Positions 1 through 12,123 of a stretch of DNA of 64,000 nt are shown here, piece by piece (the first letter of the stretch is position 1; each line of letters opens with the position of its first letter). Both the position numbers and the translations under genes were made by a program. Under the pieces are notes generated by a model. That model searched no databases. It saw nothing but the letters and a program-made list of their open reading frames with translations, and had not been told where the DNA came from. Origin of the DNA: Tetrahymena elliotti 4EA (Eukaryota > Ciliophora > Oligohymenophorea > Hymenostomatida > Tetrahymenidae); assembly GCA_000231825.2 (NCBI GenBank), contig JH720295.1:2147035-2211034 (forward strand). Reading direction: 5' to 3'.

Positions 1-1176
1 AATTTAGTTGCAGGTATTATTTTCAAATATCAATAAATATAAACAGTTGATGGTGAAGACTTCACCCATCCTTTCTGTTAAACTCTTATGATGTTTATAG
101 GTGAATTAATGTGCTATGGCGTATTCGTCGTTTACAAAAGATTGTATGCATAGGAATACGAAAAGGATAGATAAGAATGTGTTGCTTAAGGATAATCTGA
201 TAAAGTCAATTTTGTTATCTTTTCACTCCCTTCATTATGCGATATGATCACTTCTACTATCTCCTTCTTTGCTATGAGCATGATGCCTCTATCTATGTAA
301 TATATGTTTAACGGTGGTAACATTATTATGACTGCTATCTTTTCCGTCGTTTTCTTAAAAAGAAAATTATACAGATAAAACGTCTTTGGTATTTTCCTTA
401 ACGTTTTTGGCCTAGCTTTTATGGGTCTCATGGCTTTAGTTGTTGATAGTGGTAGTATTGATGACCCTAGCAGAATGATTATTGGTATGATTCTTTTATT
501 CTCCTCTTTCTTCACATATGCTACCCAAATGGTTTTGGAAGAAAGGTTCTTCAGTTAATACTTTTTACATCCTTTCCAAGCTGTCGGTTATGAAGGTTTG
601 TTTGGTACTTTCTATGCTTCTATTGGTATCTTAGTCTTCAACTTTGTCCCTAGCCCTTCTAGCTTCGATCCAGCTAGCAATGGTAATATTGAAGATTTCT
701 CTAATTTCATATACTAAGTTTTCTCATTCTAAAATGTTACATTATTCTTCTTGGTAATTATTTGTATTCTTGTCATTATTGTTCTTAACGGTGCTAATTA
801 AGCTATTACTAAGCATGTTTCAGCTCTTGCTAATGCCGTTTTAGGTGTTACTTATCCTTTCTTAATCTGGATGTACTGTCTTGCTGTTGGTTGGGAAGAC
901 TTCAAGTGGTATTAACTTGTTGCTTATATTATCATTACCACGGGAACTCTCATTTACAACGAAATCTTAGTTATTCCCTACTTTGGTTTCAATAAAAATC
1001 TTAGAAGAAATGCTGTTGCAGCTGCTGCAGCCCAAGAAGATTAACAGTTGCTCAGTGGTCCTCTTGCTAAGTAATCTCTTAGAGGTTCAAGACCTGCTCA
1101 TCGTTCTTTCAAATCTATTCAGTAATTTAATGACGAACCCATATCAAACATGTCTGATCAATACTCTGATGATTGA
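1..1176 (+). CDS. SLC35F6-like: SLC35F6-like transporter, copy A (5' partial)
   Basis: Multi-pass membrane protein of the drug/metabolite transporter superfamily, closest by motif to SLC35F6. In animals that family sits on lysosomal/mitochondrial-type membranes and its substrate is unsettled. The window opens inside the gene at the equivalent of codon 19 of copy B. From base 1 the frame is open for 391 codons to TGA at 1174-1176, with many TAA/TAG read as Gln and no intron. Family hallmarks seen are HPFCQTLMMF-GE, LCDM, an FNGGNII-T-IFSVVFL helix, QMVLEE, HPFQAVGYEG and AVGWE-F, followed by GTLIYNE in the last helix. The C-terminal tail is hydrophilic with an Ala run (RNAVAAAAAQED) and ends DQYSDD. 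The tail resembles copy D more than B or C. The antisense open frame at 186-515 is only a shadow. Confidence 0.9.
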
Positions 1177-1979
1177 AGCTTCCTTCAATTCCATTTAAAA
1201 TTTAATTTAAAAATAATACTTCCTTGCATTTACTTCAATTAATTATGTCATGTTTATTCTTTGTCAAATTATTATTTTAGACTAAAAATTCATATCATTT
1301 CCATCCAATCCAAATCTTTGTTGATTTATTGAATTTAACACATACAAAGCCATCATTTAAATATAATAAAGATTTGTTTACACTCATAAATTATGAGCAT
1401 TGAAAATTTTGATAACAACAAAGATATCAAAATACCTGAGCTAATAATACTTTTAAACTCACTAAAAATATTTTAATTTCAAAATTAAAAATTTATGTCA
1501 ATTAAAAACATTTTGACACTTTTGACAATACACCCCTCTCTTTTTAAACATCATTTATAAATATAATAAATCAGTACTCCAACAGAATTTTTAATGCTTC
1601 TCAATTAAAGATTAAAGAGATGTTAAGAAACTATTAATGCAAACAGTCAAAAATTTAATTACTGATATTCATGGTTTTCTAATTTTTCTAAATGGTTCAA
1701 TGAGTAGTAAGTAAGTGCAGGTAATTTATATGAACAGTTATTTCAAGCTTTTTCTGAAAGCACAATTTAGTAGAAATTAATAAAACCATAGGTGCAAATG
1801 AAGGTATTAGGATTAAGAAGATTTTTAATAAGGATTATAAGTCCTTAAATTTCTAAAAATAGTTATTAATAAGTAGATAAAAAGTATGCCTTATTGTTGA
1901 TTTATATTAATTCTGTGGACATACAAATCTATTAAAGACAAATATTGTTTTTTTAAAAAATTTTGGTGTTTTATTTGTT
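1177..1979. other. 3' flank of copy A, duplicated in the other cassettes
   Basis: AT-rich, non-coding. The first roughly 150 bases after the stop recur almost unchanged after copies B, C and D (around 6757, 12124 and 18061), including the landmark TTAATTATGTCATGTTTATT. The rest matches the B and C spacers with many indels. No gene is visible. Confidence 0.7.
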
Positions 1980-2589
1980 CTTTACCTTACTAAATACTTG
2001 GTTATCCATTAAATCTACATACTCTATTGTTTTAGATTTCTCCATATAATTGTAATTGTTCTTGTTTTCATCTTAAGGTTTCACCTTCCAAAGTCTAACA
2101 CTTTTTGTGTGAAAGTATCTACATATTTTCATTTTTTAAAAGTTATTCAAGCGCATAACATTACCTTCATTAAATGTTTTATTATTATTAACTAATTACA
2201 GTATTTCAGTTAGAGAATCCATAATTGAAAGAACTTCTATTGGACTTAATTCTTTTCACAAATGAATCTATAAAAAAATAATATTGCATAAGAATAAAAT
2301 AATCTAAAATGGAGGTAGATCAAATGTTTATCATCTATTTAACATTGTGCTTAAATAAATTAAATGAATTATTTTTTACATGTTTTCATGTTCTTGAACA
2401 ACAAAATCTAATTTATATGGATTAAATCTATTGAATTCACATTGTTTTCATAATTTAAAACAGTTATTTTTAAGTTATTAAACGAATGAGCTATGATATT
2501 ATATAATTTATTTTTAATGAATGAATTTTTCTTGATTCATCTTCTCCTCTTGCTCCTCCCCCCTTTTTCTTTGCTTTTTTATCACCCAT
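1980..2589 (-). pseudogene. 5' fragment of the LRR gene (cassette A)
   Basis: Matches exons 1-4 of the intact LRR gene at 19045-20580 on the same strand. Bases 1985-2125 align with its exon 4 (antisense of a YLDLMDNQ-type repeat). Bases 2205-2290 match exon 3 and 2390-2450 match exon 2. ATG plus the lysine-rich start MGDKKAKKKGGG lies at 2589 downward. An internal deletion removes the end of exon 1 and its splice donor: the intact copy has an extra stretch after codons for DES that is absent here. Nothing of exons 5-6 is present, so no LRR array could be made. A remnant of segmental duplication. Confidence 0.75.
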
Positions 2590-3679
2590 AGTCTTTCCCT
2601 AATAAAAAATTTACAATATTTTTTTGATAAATATTTTTTATAATTCTGATTGATTGAATGTATCTCTTTTTCTTAATTAATTAAAAACTGAAAATTATAT
2701 GTCATACTTGAATAGGTTATTACAAATTAGTTATTAACAGAAACATATCCTCTTTTCAAAACAAATCATTTCAACTATTTTTGAATAGACAAGATAATAA
2801 TCATATTTTTTTTAGTTCATTTTATCATAAAAACTTTTTACATAAAATAATTTGCAGAAAAATAAATTTTTTCATAGTAAAATATGATCATAACCACAAG
2901 AAAAAGTGTAGAAATAAAATATTTTGAAGAACTTAGAAAGATCATTGGCATGTTTTTAAGTTCTTTTTAAATCTAAATTTTCTTAAGTTATCCTAAGTTA
3001 GTATAAAGCATATTATTGTTAATTGCTGCAGGAGATATTACAATATCGTCGTTAGTTAAAAACATTTAAAATTGAATAAACAAATTAAATTTAAAATTTA
3101 ATAAAAAAGATTAGAATAAGACGCAAGTATTTATTTACTATTAGGTAATTTTAAGTATTCAAATAAAATTTTGAAAAGGATTTTATGAATTTTCTCAACT
3201 TATTAATTCTGATAATTAAAAATACAAATTAACATTCTTATTTTAGTTACTATTAAGATTAGATTTTAATGGTTATCAGGGAAGATAAATTTTGAAAAAC
3301 AAACAGAAATAAACAATTAATATCAATTCAATTAATTATTTTTTGGTATAAAATGATTAAAATGTTGAATAAATAAATATAAAGTTAAATATTATTTAAT
3401 AACCTTTGTCATAAATAACATTTAGGCTACTTCAACTAAACATTTTTAAATCTTATTTTTTTCTTTTTGAATTAAAATGAAAGAAAAAATATTAAAGTAA
3501 ATTTTGTAAAAAGAAGTTCTATGTAAAGCATGACCAAAAAAAAGTAAGTTATAATTATTTTGTGTTTATCTCTAATATTTTATTCCCATTTTTTATTCTT
3601 CTCATGAATATGAAATTTAAGAATTGAATTTTCTATCTGTTTATTAAATAGATGATATAAAATATTTTTATTATTTATA
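2590..3679. other. Cassette A spacer
   Basis: About 300 bases upstream of the dead LRR start still align with the region upstream of the intact LRR gene (20590-20880). Beyond that the sequence is AT-rich, partly shared with the B-C spacer around 8290-8640. No gene seen. Confidence 0.6.
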
Positions 3680-4500
3680 TTTTTTTCGATAATTGAATTG
3701 ATTAACAACTTTAGAGTTGATTTATAATTGTAAAATTTTTGATAGGTTTATTTACAAAATGATTAATGTTTTATTATTTAAACATATTATTTTAATAAAA
3801 TAAGCAAATTAAAGAATTGAACTTACTTTTTATTTAATCCAAGATATTATAAAATTTAATTTTTATTGGCATTTTATATTTTTGATAATTGTGTTATCTA
3901 GCAGCTATAGAATTTATTTATATGTATTGATTTTGATAGTGTAGTTAAAGAGTGTTTTTATGGCTAATATTGTATTAAAATTAATATTTATATAATTAAA
4001 TAAAAGAATTGAAAATTTCTATCTGTGTAAAGGAGGGATGCCAATTAATTATAAAACCCATTAACCAATTCCAATTAATTGGTTTAATTTTTTTCTTGAA
4101 TTGGTTTTAAAATATTTTCGAATTATCATATCACTCGTCTAAACTAAATAAAGTATATGTTAAAAAATATTTTTATAATTAATACTTTCTTTTTTGATAA
4201 TTGAGCTATCAAACAGCTTTATAATATATTTATGTTTGTGTTGATTTTTGATATCTTAATTAAATAAGATATTTATGGCTAGTATTTTTAATTTATGAAA
4301 ACAAAATAATTAAAATCAGGATTTGAGGTTTTTATCTGTTTCAATATTTTTTAATTATTGTTATCCTTGATATTTTTATTTTTTGGGTGATTGATTATCA
4401 AGATAATTTCGAATTAGTTTATATTTTGGTTTTTTTCTGATTCATTAATTAAAAAAGATTTATTAAAGTAAGAAAATAAATAGATTTAATTAGATTTTTA
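3680..4500. repeat. About 200-bp AT-rich repeats, spacer A-B
   Basis: At least four diverged copies, starting near 3688, 3884, 4196 and 4385. Each opens with a T run and GATAATTG(A/T)G-TAT(C), a short inverted repeat (GATAA-N5-TTATC in the best copies). Next come ...CTTTA(G/T)AATT(G/T)ATTTATG..., ...TTAATTAAATAAGAT..., TTTATGGCTA(A/G)TATTTT, and an end like AATTGAAA-TTTCTATCTGTTT. The same family occurs at 8750-9250 and 13690-14700. An AACCAATT-N6-AATTGGTT inverted repeat lies between units at 4063-4084. Confidence 0.65.
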
Positions 4501-4689
4501 CTAATATCATTTTTAAAAAGTTTGTTCAGGACAAATACTTAGAGAACACTAACTATCTCTCTAAATATGAAGAAAGAAATTTCATATCAAATAGATATTT
4601 AAATAGGATAAAAGCTAAAAGAGTAAGGAGTTAGAAAAAGTTATAAAAGAATTATTATTTTTATATTGAAATATTAATTTCATTTCTTT

Positions 4690-4960
4690 TAACTTTCAAG
4701 TGGTTTACAACCACTTCCACAAACAACAATACTGCTAATATTGTTCTTCAGGTCTTAAGGGCTTTGGAGGTGCTATTTAAGGATTATTTCTATTCATTTT
4801 TAATTCACTCTCATCAATTTTTTAGAGCTCTTAAATAATACAAAATTTTTCATTAAAAGTAGTGAATCTAATACTAATAAGTCCTTTTCTTCCAAAAATT
4901 AGAAATATCTTTCCCTTGTATTAAATGAAAATATCTTATTAAAGAATTCTTTTATAATTA
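4690..4960 (-). pseudogene. Decayed OXLD1-like gene (cassette B side)
   Basis: Aligns with the intact OXLD1-like gene at 15009-15428. Bases 4850-4925 match the segment coding for the ERYFQFVEEKDLL-like stretch, and 4730-4830 match the linker before the cysteine motif. Around 4695-4730 the bases for the double-cysteine/SGC motif survive but are shifted by small indels, and TGA follows at once. The C-terminal CVFDRYY segment and acidic tail are missing. A non-functional duplicate. Confidence 0.65.
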
Positions 4961-5517
4961 AACTATTTAACCTTACTTGTTATTAACAAAGTAAACAAAA
5001 AAATTTGATTTACTTCTTTGTTTCTTTCTTTTTTTGATTATTTGATTGCATCTAAATCGATAAAAACATATGATAAGCAAGTAATTAAAATCTTTATACA
5101 TTATCTTAGAAAGTAATTAATAAAAAAAAATAAAGGCTAAGCTAAAAATGTTCATAATTTTTTTAGTTTTATATTCTGAATAAGCCAATTAAAACCTCTT
5201 AATTTGTAAACAAGAGCCTTGGGATTAACAAGAAAAAAAAATTCTTTCATTTATGATTGATATTTTTTAATTTATAATTTCTTTCATAAGCTCCCTTTTC
5301 TCCCTCTAAAGTAAATCAAAGAAAAACCAAAATTGAAAAATTAAAAAATGATAAAAAAATAATCAAATAAAATTAATTTTTTATTAAAAAAAATAAAAAG
5401 TTTATAATCTTTTCTACAAAAACAAACTAAACAGGGACAATCAAATAATCCTACCAGAAAAAAAAAACAAAAAAATAAAATAAACTTAAAAAATTATTAA
5501 TCTGACATTAAAAAGAA
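4961..5517. other. 5' flank of copy B
   Basis: AT-rich upstream region that is closely repeated before copies C (about 10200-10691) and D (about 16370-16833), including the landmarks AAGAGCCTTGGGATT and AATCCTACCAGAAAAA. It probably holds the transporter promoter and 5' UTR, but I can name no element. Confidence 0.55.
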
Positions 5518-6756
5518 ATGGCTTGGACTGAAACGAAAAAGAACTTGCTCTTGCTTGGGACATTGGGCTCCAATTTAGTTGCAGGTGTTATTTTCAAATA
5601 TCAATAAATGTAAACAGTTGATGGCTAAAGCTTCAGCCACCCTTTCTGTTAGACTCTTATGATGTTCATTGGTGAATTGTTATGCTATGGTGTATTCCTC
5701 ATTTACAAAAGATTATATGCAAAGGAATACGAAAAGGATAGATAAGAGTGTGTTGCTTAAGGATAATCTGATAAAGTCAATTTTTTTATCTTCTCACTCC
5801 CTGCATTATGCGATATGATCAGTTCTACTATCGCCTTCTTTACTATAAGCATGATGCCCTTATCTATGCTATAAATGTTTAACGGTGGTAATATTATTGT
5901 GACAGCTATCTTCTCCGTTGTTTTCTTAAAAGCTAAATTCTACAGATAAAACGTTTTAGGTATTTTTCTTACAGTTTTTGGTCTAGCCTTTATGGGTCTC
6001 ATGGCTTTAATTGTAGACAGTGGTAGTATTGATGACCCTGACAAAATGATTATTGGTATGATTCTTGTATTCTGCTCTTTCTTCACAAATGCTACCCAAA
6101 TGGTTTTGGAAGAAAGGTTCTTTGTTTAATATTTTTTACATCCTTTCCAAGCTGTCGGTTATGAAGGTATGTTTGGTATTTTCTATGCTTCTATTGGTAT
6201 CTTAGTCTTTAACTTCATCCCTAGTCCTTCTAATTTCGATCCATCAAGCAATGGTAAAATTGAAGATTTCCCTAATTTCATTTACTAAGTCTTCTCATTC
6301 TAAAATGTTGCATTATTTTTCTTGGTAATTATTTGTATTCTTATGATTATTGTACTTAACGGTGCTAATTAAGCTATTACTAAGCATGTTTCAGCTCTTG
6401 CTAGAGTTGTTTTAGGTGTTACTTACGCTTTAGTAATGTGGATGTTCACTCTTGCTGTTGGCTGGGAAAACTTCAAGTGGTATTAACTTGTTGCTTACTC
6501 TATTATTGCCACAGGAACTCTCATTTACAACGAAATCTTAGTTCTTCCCTTCTTTGGTTTCAATAAAAATCTTAGAAGAAATGCTACTGCAGCTGCTGTC
6601 ACCCAAGAAGATTAGCAATTCCTTCATGGCTCTCTTGCTAAGCAATCTCTTAGAGGTTCCAGACGTACTTATAGTTCTTTCAAATCCATTCAGCAATTTA
6701 ATATTTAATGTGATGAACCCATATCAGAGATTTCTGAGCAAAACTCTGAAAATTGA
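5518..6756 (+). CDS. SLC35F6-like: SLC35F6-like transporter, copy B (intact)
   Basis: 412-aa multi-pass transporter of the SLC35F6 group (EamA/drug-metabolite transporter fold), single exon. The start is MAWTETKKNLLLLG, and SLC35F6 proteins also start MAWT, which supports this ATG. TGA is at 6754-6756. Motifs in order: HPFCQTLMMFIGELLCYG near residues 40-57, PALCDM near 96, FNGGNIIVTAIFSVVFL near 120-137, QMVLEERFF near 195, HPFQAVGYEG near 207, AVGWENFKWYQ near 325 and GTLIYNEILVLPFFGF near 345. About nine or ten hydrophobic helices are followed by a soluble tail of about 50 residues rich in S/Q/R. The tail has an IQC insertion before DEPIS that is shared with copy C and absent in A and D. 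The Ala run is shorter (RRNATAAAVTQED). Sense and antisense short ORFs here are shadows. Confidence 0.92.
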
Positions 6757-7781
6757 AGTTTCCTTCAATTCTGTTTACAATTTTATTTGAAAATAGTGCT
6801 TCATTTGATTTATTTCAATTAATTATGCCTTGTTTATTCTTTGTAAAATTATTATTTTAGATTAACAATTCATATCACCTTCATCCAATCCAAATCTTTA
6901 TCGATTAATTTACTTTCTCTCTTTCTCTCAATCTTCTGTAATCTAAATCAACAATTAAAACAAATCCCAATAATATTTATTTATCCAGTTTCTATGAATC
7001 TCCTCTAAATCTACAGTAAAACAAAAATAACCCAATTTATTTCTTGAATTTACACATACAAAGCCATCATTTTAAAAAAAATAAAGATTTCTATACATTC
7101 CAAAATTATTAGCATTGAAAATTTTGATAACAAAAAAGATATCAAAAAAATACTTGAGCTAACTCTTTTGAACTCCATAAAAATAATTTTTATTTTTTTA
7201 CAAAATTTGAAAAATTTATGTCAATAGAAAAAATTCAAACACTTTTACACAAATACCCCTCTCTTTTTAAAAACTGTTTTTAATAGAATAAATAAGTCAC
7301 TCCAAATGAATTTTTAACACTACTCAATACTGTTTAAAGAGAAATTTTTTATGCAAACAGTCAACAATTTAATTACTAAATCGATTTCTTCATATTCTTA
7401 TTTATGGTTTTCTAGTTTTTGTAAATTGTTCACTCAATAGACTTTTATTATTAACAGTTTTTTCAAGCTTTTGCTGAAAGTGCAATATAGTAGAAATTAA
7501 TAATACTATCGGTACTACAGATGAAGGATGGTAACAAATGAAGATTTTTTAATAAAGATTATTAATTATGAAGAATTTCTAAAAATAGTTATTAATAAGT
7601 AGATTAAAAAAGTATGCTTTATTGTTGATTTCTATTAATTCTATGGACATTCAAATCCACTTTAGATAAATCTTATTTTTTTTTAATTTTGATTGATTTC
7701 TTTGAAGCTTTTTCTGAAAGTACAATTTAGTAGAAACTAATAAAACCATAGGCACTAATGAGGAATAAAATATCTTTTACC
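6757..7781. other. 3' flank of copy B
   Basis: AT-rich. The first part repeats the post-stop region of A, C and D. Around 7440-7500 and 7690-7760 a short motif (TTTTTCAAGCTTTTGCTGAAAG...TAGTAGAAATTAATAA) appears twice, and it is also in the A and C spacers. No gene seen. Confidence 0.6.
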
Positions 7782-8190
7782 CACACATCCTACTTGGTTA
7801 TCCATCAAATCTAGATATTCTATTGTTTTAGATTTCTTCTGGATATAACTCTTCTTGCAAATGTATCTATTAAGAAAATAATATTGCATAAGAATAAAAA
7901 AATTTAAAAATGGAGCGAAATCAAATGTTTATCATCTATTTAATTTTGTGCTTAAATAAAATAAATTACTTTTTTTATGTTTTCATCTTCTTTAACTACA
8001 AAATTTAACTTTTCTTTAAACAGCTTCGAAGGATTAATTCTATTTAATTCACATTTTTTCATGATTTAAATAGTTTTTTTTAATTTTAAAATGAATGAGC
8101 AATCATATAATATCATTTATTTTTAATGAATGAATTTTTAATTGATTCATCTTCTTCTCCTCCCATCTTTTTTTCTTTTTTATCGCCCAC
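7782..8190 (-). pseudogene. 5' fragment of the LRR gene (cassette B)
   Basis: Second dead copy of exons 1-4 of the LRR gene at 19045-20580. Most of exons 3-4 has been deleted: exon 4 sequence to about 7850 joins directly to intron-2-type sequence near 7870. The start codon is lost because ATGGGTGAT has become GTGGGCGAT, read antisense at 8190 downward. The lysine-rich exon 1 is otherwise recognisable. These lesions differ from those of the A and C fragments. Confidence 0.7.
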
Positions 8191-8749
8191 TGTCTTTCAA
8201 ATTATAAATGATTATTCCGAATCTAATATTATATTTACAATTTTTTTTTTGATAAATATTTTTTATAATTCTTGTTGATTGAATGTATGAGGCAAGTATT
8301 GATTTACTATTAAGTGATTTCGAAGTATTAAATTAAGATTTTGAAAAGGACTTAATGAATCTTCTGAACTTATTAATTCTGATGAATAAAAATACAAATG
8401 CAACATTCTTATTTTAGTTACTATTAAGATTAGATTTTAATGGTTTTCAGGGAAGATAAATATAAATATTGAAAAACAAACCCAAACAATCAAAATCAAT
8501 TCAATTAATTATTTTTTGTCATAAAATGATTCAAATTTTGAGTAAATAAATTGAAAGTTAAATATTATTTAATATTCTTTGTCATAAATAACATTAAGTC
8601 AACTTCAACAAAACATTTTTCAATCTTATTTTTTTAAGATTTAAATATTACGATATTATTTTAATGAAATAAACAAATTAAGTAATTAAACTTTCATTTA
8701 GTTTATGTCAAGGCTTCTTTTATAAATTATGTTTTTTAATAAATATTTT
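8191..8749. other. Cassette B spacer
   Basis: AT-rich. It begins with sequence homologous to the upstream region of the LRR gene, then continues with sequence matching 3120-3460 of the A spacer. About 800 bases present in the A spacer are missing. No gene seen. Confidence 0.55.
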
Positions 8750-9250
8750 ATTTTTTTGATAATTGAGTTATCAAACAACTTTAGAATTTATTTATGATCG
8801 TTTTGATTTTGAAGGTTTAGTTAAAGAATATTTTTATGGCTAATATTTTATTAAAATATAATTAAATAAAGGAATTGAAACATTGTATTTTGTATTTATT
8901 TAAACTAAAATGTATGTTAAAAAATATTTTGATTATTAATATTTTATTTTTTTTTGATAATTGAGCTATCAATTAACTTTATAATGTATTTATCACTGTA
9001 TTGACTTTTGATATCTTAATAAAATAAGATTTTTATGGTTAGTATTTTGCTTTTATTAAAACGGAATAACTAAAATAAGGATTTGAGCTCATTACTTGTT
9101 TCAGTATTTTTTTATGCAATTAATTATTGTTTATAAATATATTTTTTTATTATTGATTATCAAGATAATTTTGAATTGTTGGTTTATATTTTGGTTGTTT
9201 TTGATATCTTAGTTAAAAAAGATTGTGAAAGTTAGAATAATTGATTTGAT
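8750..9250. repeat. About 200-bp AT-rich repeats, spacer B-C
   Basis: Three copies of the GATAA-N5-TTATC repeat family starting near 8758, 8956 and 9148. They share TTTATGGCTAATATTTTATTAAAA and AATTGAA...CTGTTT blocks with the A-B and C-D spacers. Confidence 0.65.
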
Positions 9251-9539
9251 TAGATTTTTACTAGTATCATTTTTTATATAAGTTTGTTCAAGATGAATAC
9301 TTACAGAGAAGACTAACCTCTCTCTCTCTTTAAATATGAAAGAAGTAAATTCCAAATAAAATAGAGATTTACATAGACGTAAAGCTAAAGGAGTAAGGAG
9401 TTAGTAAAATATATAAAAGAATTATTATTTTTATTTTGAAATATTAATTTATTTCTTTTAACTTTCAAGTGGTTTCTTTATTAAATTTTTAAATTAGTTT
9501 TGTTTTTTTTATGATGTTGTTCATTCTGTGTTTTGATAT

Positions 9540-9900
9540 CATTACTTCTTCCTTTAGAAATCCCCATATTTATCTTCACTCCTTTATCTTTTCCTCATAT
9601 TCTTCTAATTTTTAATATTATCTGTTAAATACCCAGACTTAACAGCCACTTCTAGAAAAAAATTTTGGAGTGACGATTTAGGATTATTATTTTTAAATTC
9701 ACTCTCATGGATTTTTTAGAGCTCTTAAAAAATACACTGTTTTTCATCATAAATCTTGAGAGAGAATCTATTATTAATAAGTCATTTTCTTCCCACAAAT
9801 TATAAGTATCTTTCCCTTGTAATAAATGAAGATAAATAATTAAAAAAATTCTTTTATAATTAACATATTTAACTTTGCTTGTTATTAACAAAGAAAACAA
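9540..9900 (-). pseudogene. Decayed OXLD1-like gene (cassette C side)
   Basis: Aligns with the whole of the OXLD1-like gene at 15009-15428. Bases 9780-9835 still encode, antisense, a GKDTYNLWEENDLLIIDSLS stretch that matches RERYFQFVEEKDLLIQDSLI of the intact protein. Bases 9541-9620 match its acidic C-terminal tail. Between them, at about 9650-9680, the Pro-rich linker and the double-cysteine motif have been deleted, so the defining domain is gone. The 82-codon antisense open frame 9652-9900 is this remnant read in a broken frame. Confidence 0.7.
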
Positions 9901-10691
9901 AGGATTTTGATTTTACTTCTTTGTTTCTTTGTTTGATTGATTAATTGCTTCTAAACTGGCTTAACTAAAATAAGCAAGAAATTACGAATGATAAATTGCT
10001 TATCTCTTTAATATTTTAAAATTGTAATCTTAAAGTTGTTCAGACTATATAAACATGTATGTGGTCATAAAAATAAATATATTTAAAGAATTTTAAAATT
10101 TTTATTTCCATTTAATTTCTACTTCAAAACCTTCCCTTTTACCAGTGTTGTAAGAGATATTTGAAAGAAGAAAGAATCTTTTGTATTTTAAATTTAAACA
10201 CTATAGTGACATTCCACAAAAGCAACTGGTAACTAACTGATTAGCAAGTAATTAAAATCCTTAGGCAGTATCTTAGAAAGATATTAATAAAAAAGAATTA
10301 AGGATAAGCTACAAATTTTAATAATGTTGTAAGTAGCATATTCTGAATAAGTCAATTAAATACTGTCTAATTTGTAAACAAGAGCCTTAGGATTCACAAA
10401 TCAATTTAGAGCTAAACAAGAAAAAAATTTTTGATTCATGATTGATATTTTTTAATTTATTATTTCTTTCATTAACTCCCTTTTCTCACTCTAAATCAAA
10501 GAAAAGAAAAACCAAATTTGTAATAATTAAAAATGATAAAGAAATAATAAAATAAAATTTAAACAAAGTTCTAAAGTTGATAATCTTTTATACGAAAACA
10601 AAATAAACAGGGACAATCAAAAAATCCTACAAGAAAAAAAACAATAAATTCAATTAAACTAAAAAAATTATTGATTTCATAGTAAATAGAA
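9901..10691. other. 5' flank of copy C
   Basis: AT-rich. Its first half matches the region upstream of the intact OXLD1-like gene (15940-16330). Its second half matches the 5' flanks of B and D. No gene seen. Confidence 0.55.
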
Positions 10692-12123
10692 ATGGCTTGG
10701 ACTGAAATGCAAAAGAACTTGCTCTTGCTTGGAACATTGGGCTCCAATTTGGTTGCAGGTGTTATTTTCAAATATCAATAAATGTAAACAGTTGATGGCT
10801 AAAGCTTCAACCATCCTTTCTGTTAAACTCTTATGATGTTCATAGGTGAATTGTTGTGCTACGGTGTATTTCTCATTTACAAAAGATTATATGCTAAGAA
10901 ATACGNNNNNNNNNNNNNNNNNNNNNNNNNNNNNNNNNNNNNNNNNNNNNNNNNNNNNNNNNNNNNNNNNNNNNNNNNNNNNNNNNNNNNNNNNNNNNNN
11001 NNNNNNNNNNNNNNNNNNNNNNNNNNNNNNNNNNNNNNNNNNNNNNNNNNNNNNNNNNNNNNNNNNNNNNNNNNNNNNNNNNNNNNNNNNNNNNNNNNNN
11101 NNNNNNNNNNNNNNNNNNNNNNNNNNNNNNNNNNNNNNNNNNNNNNNNNNNNNNNNNNNNNNNNNNNNNNNNNNNNNNNNNNNNNNNNNNNNNNNNNNNN
11201 NNNNNNNNNNNNNNNNNNNNNNNNNNNNNNNNNNNNNNNNNNNNNNNNNNNNNNNNNNNNNNNNNNNNNNNNNNNNNNNNNNNNNNNNNNNNNNNNNNNN
11301 NNNNNNNNNNNNNNNNNNNNNNNNNNNNNNNNNNNNNNNNNNNNNNNNNNNNNNNNNNNNNNNNNNNNNNNNNNNNNNNNNNNNNNNNNNNNNNNNNNNN
11401 NNNNNNNNNNNNNNNNNNNNNNNNNNNNNNNNNNNNNNNNNNNNNNNNNNNNNNNNNNNNNNNNNNNNNNNNNNNNNNNNNNNNNNNNNNNNNNNNNNNN
11501 NNNNNNNNNNNNNNNNNNNNNNNNNNNNNNNNNNNNNNNNNNNNNNNNNNNNNNNNNNNNNNNNNNNNNNNNNNNNNNNNNNNNNNNNNNNNNNNNNNNN
11601 NNNNNNNNNNNNNNNNNNNNNNNNNNNNNNNNNNNNNNNNNNNNNNNNNNNNNNNNNNNNNNNNNNNNNNNNNNNNNNNNNNNNNNNNNNNATTATTTGT
11701 ATTCTTATGATTATTGTACTTAACGGTGCTAATTAAGCTATTACTAAGCATGTTTCATCTCTTGCTAGAGCTCTTTTAGCTGTTACTTATTCTTTCGTAA
11801 TGTGGATGTTCACTCTTGCTGTTGGCTGGGAAGATTTCAAATGGTATTAACTTGTTGCTTACTCTATCATTACCATAGGAACTCTCGTTTACAATGAAAT
11901 CTTAGTTCTTCCCTTCTTTGGTTTCAATAAAAATCTTTAAAAAAACGCTGCTGCAACTGCTGCTGCAGCCCAAGAAGATTAACATTTGCTCAGTAGTCCT
12001 CCTGCTAAGCAATCTTTTAGAGGTTCCAGACGTACTTATAGTTCTTTCAAATCCATTCAGCAATTTAATATTTAATGTGATGAACCCATATCAGAGATTT
12101 CTGAGCAAAGCTCTGAAGATTGA
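10692..12123 (+). CDS. SLC35F6-like: SLC35F6-like transporter, copy C (interrupted by assembly gap)
   Basis: Starts MAWTEMQKNLLLLG and reads through HPFCQTLMMFIGELLCYG before entering a run of N at 10906. After the gap it resumes in IICILMIIVLNGANQAITKHVS and runs to TGA at 12121-12123. Both visible parts are open and almost identical to copy B, including the IQC insertion and SEQSSED-type end. The Ala run (NAAATAAAAQED) is one residue longer. By alignment with B only 596 bases should be missing, while the gap is drawn as 786 N. The two flanking parts are in frame with each other when the B spacing is used. Whether the hidden middle is intact cannot be seen. Confidence 0.85.
10906..11691. other. 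Assembly gap (786 N)
   Basis: Unsequenced run inside copy C. The all-X open frames across it are artefacts. It lies inside a sequence present four times in the window, so a collapsed or unresolved repeat is the likely cause. Confidence 0.99.

Noticed and set aside
186..515. Antisense 109-aa ORF (also 17073-17402) repeated in two transporter copies
   Set aside because: It is conserved only because the sense strand codes for the transporter. It has no homology of its own and depends on which copy lacks a stop on that strand.
10833..11751. ORFs of nearly 300 codons made mostly of X
   Set aside because: They are artefacts of reading through the run of N.
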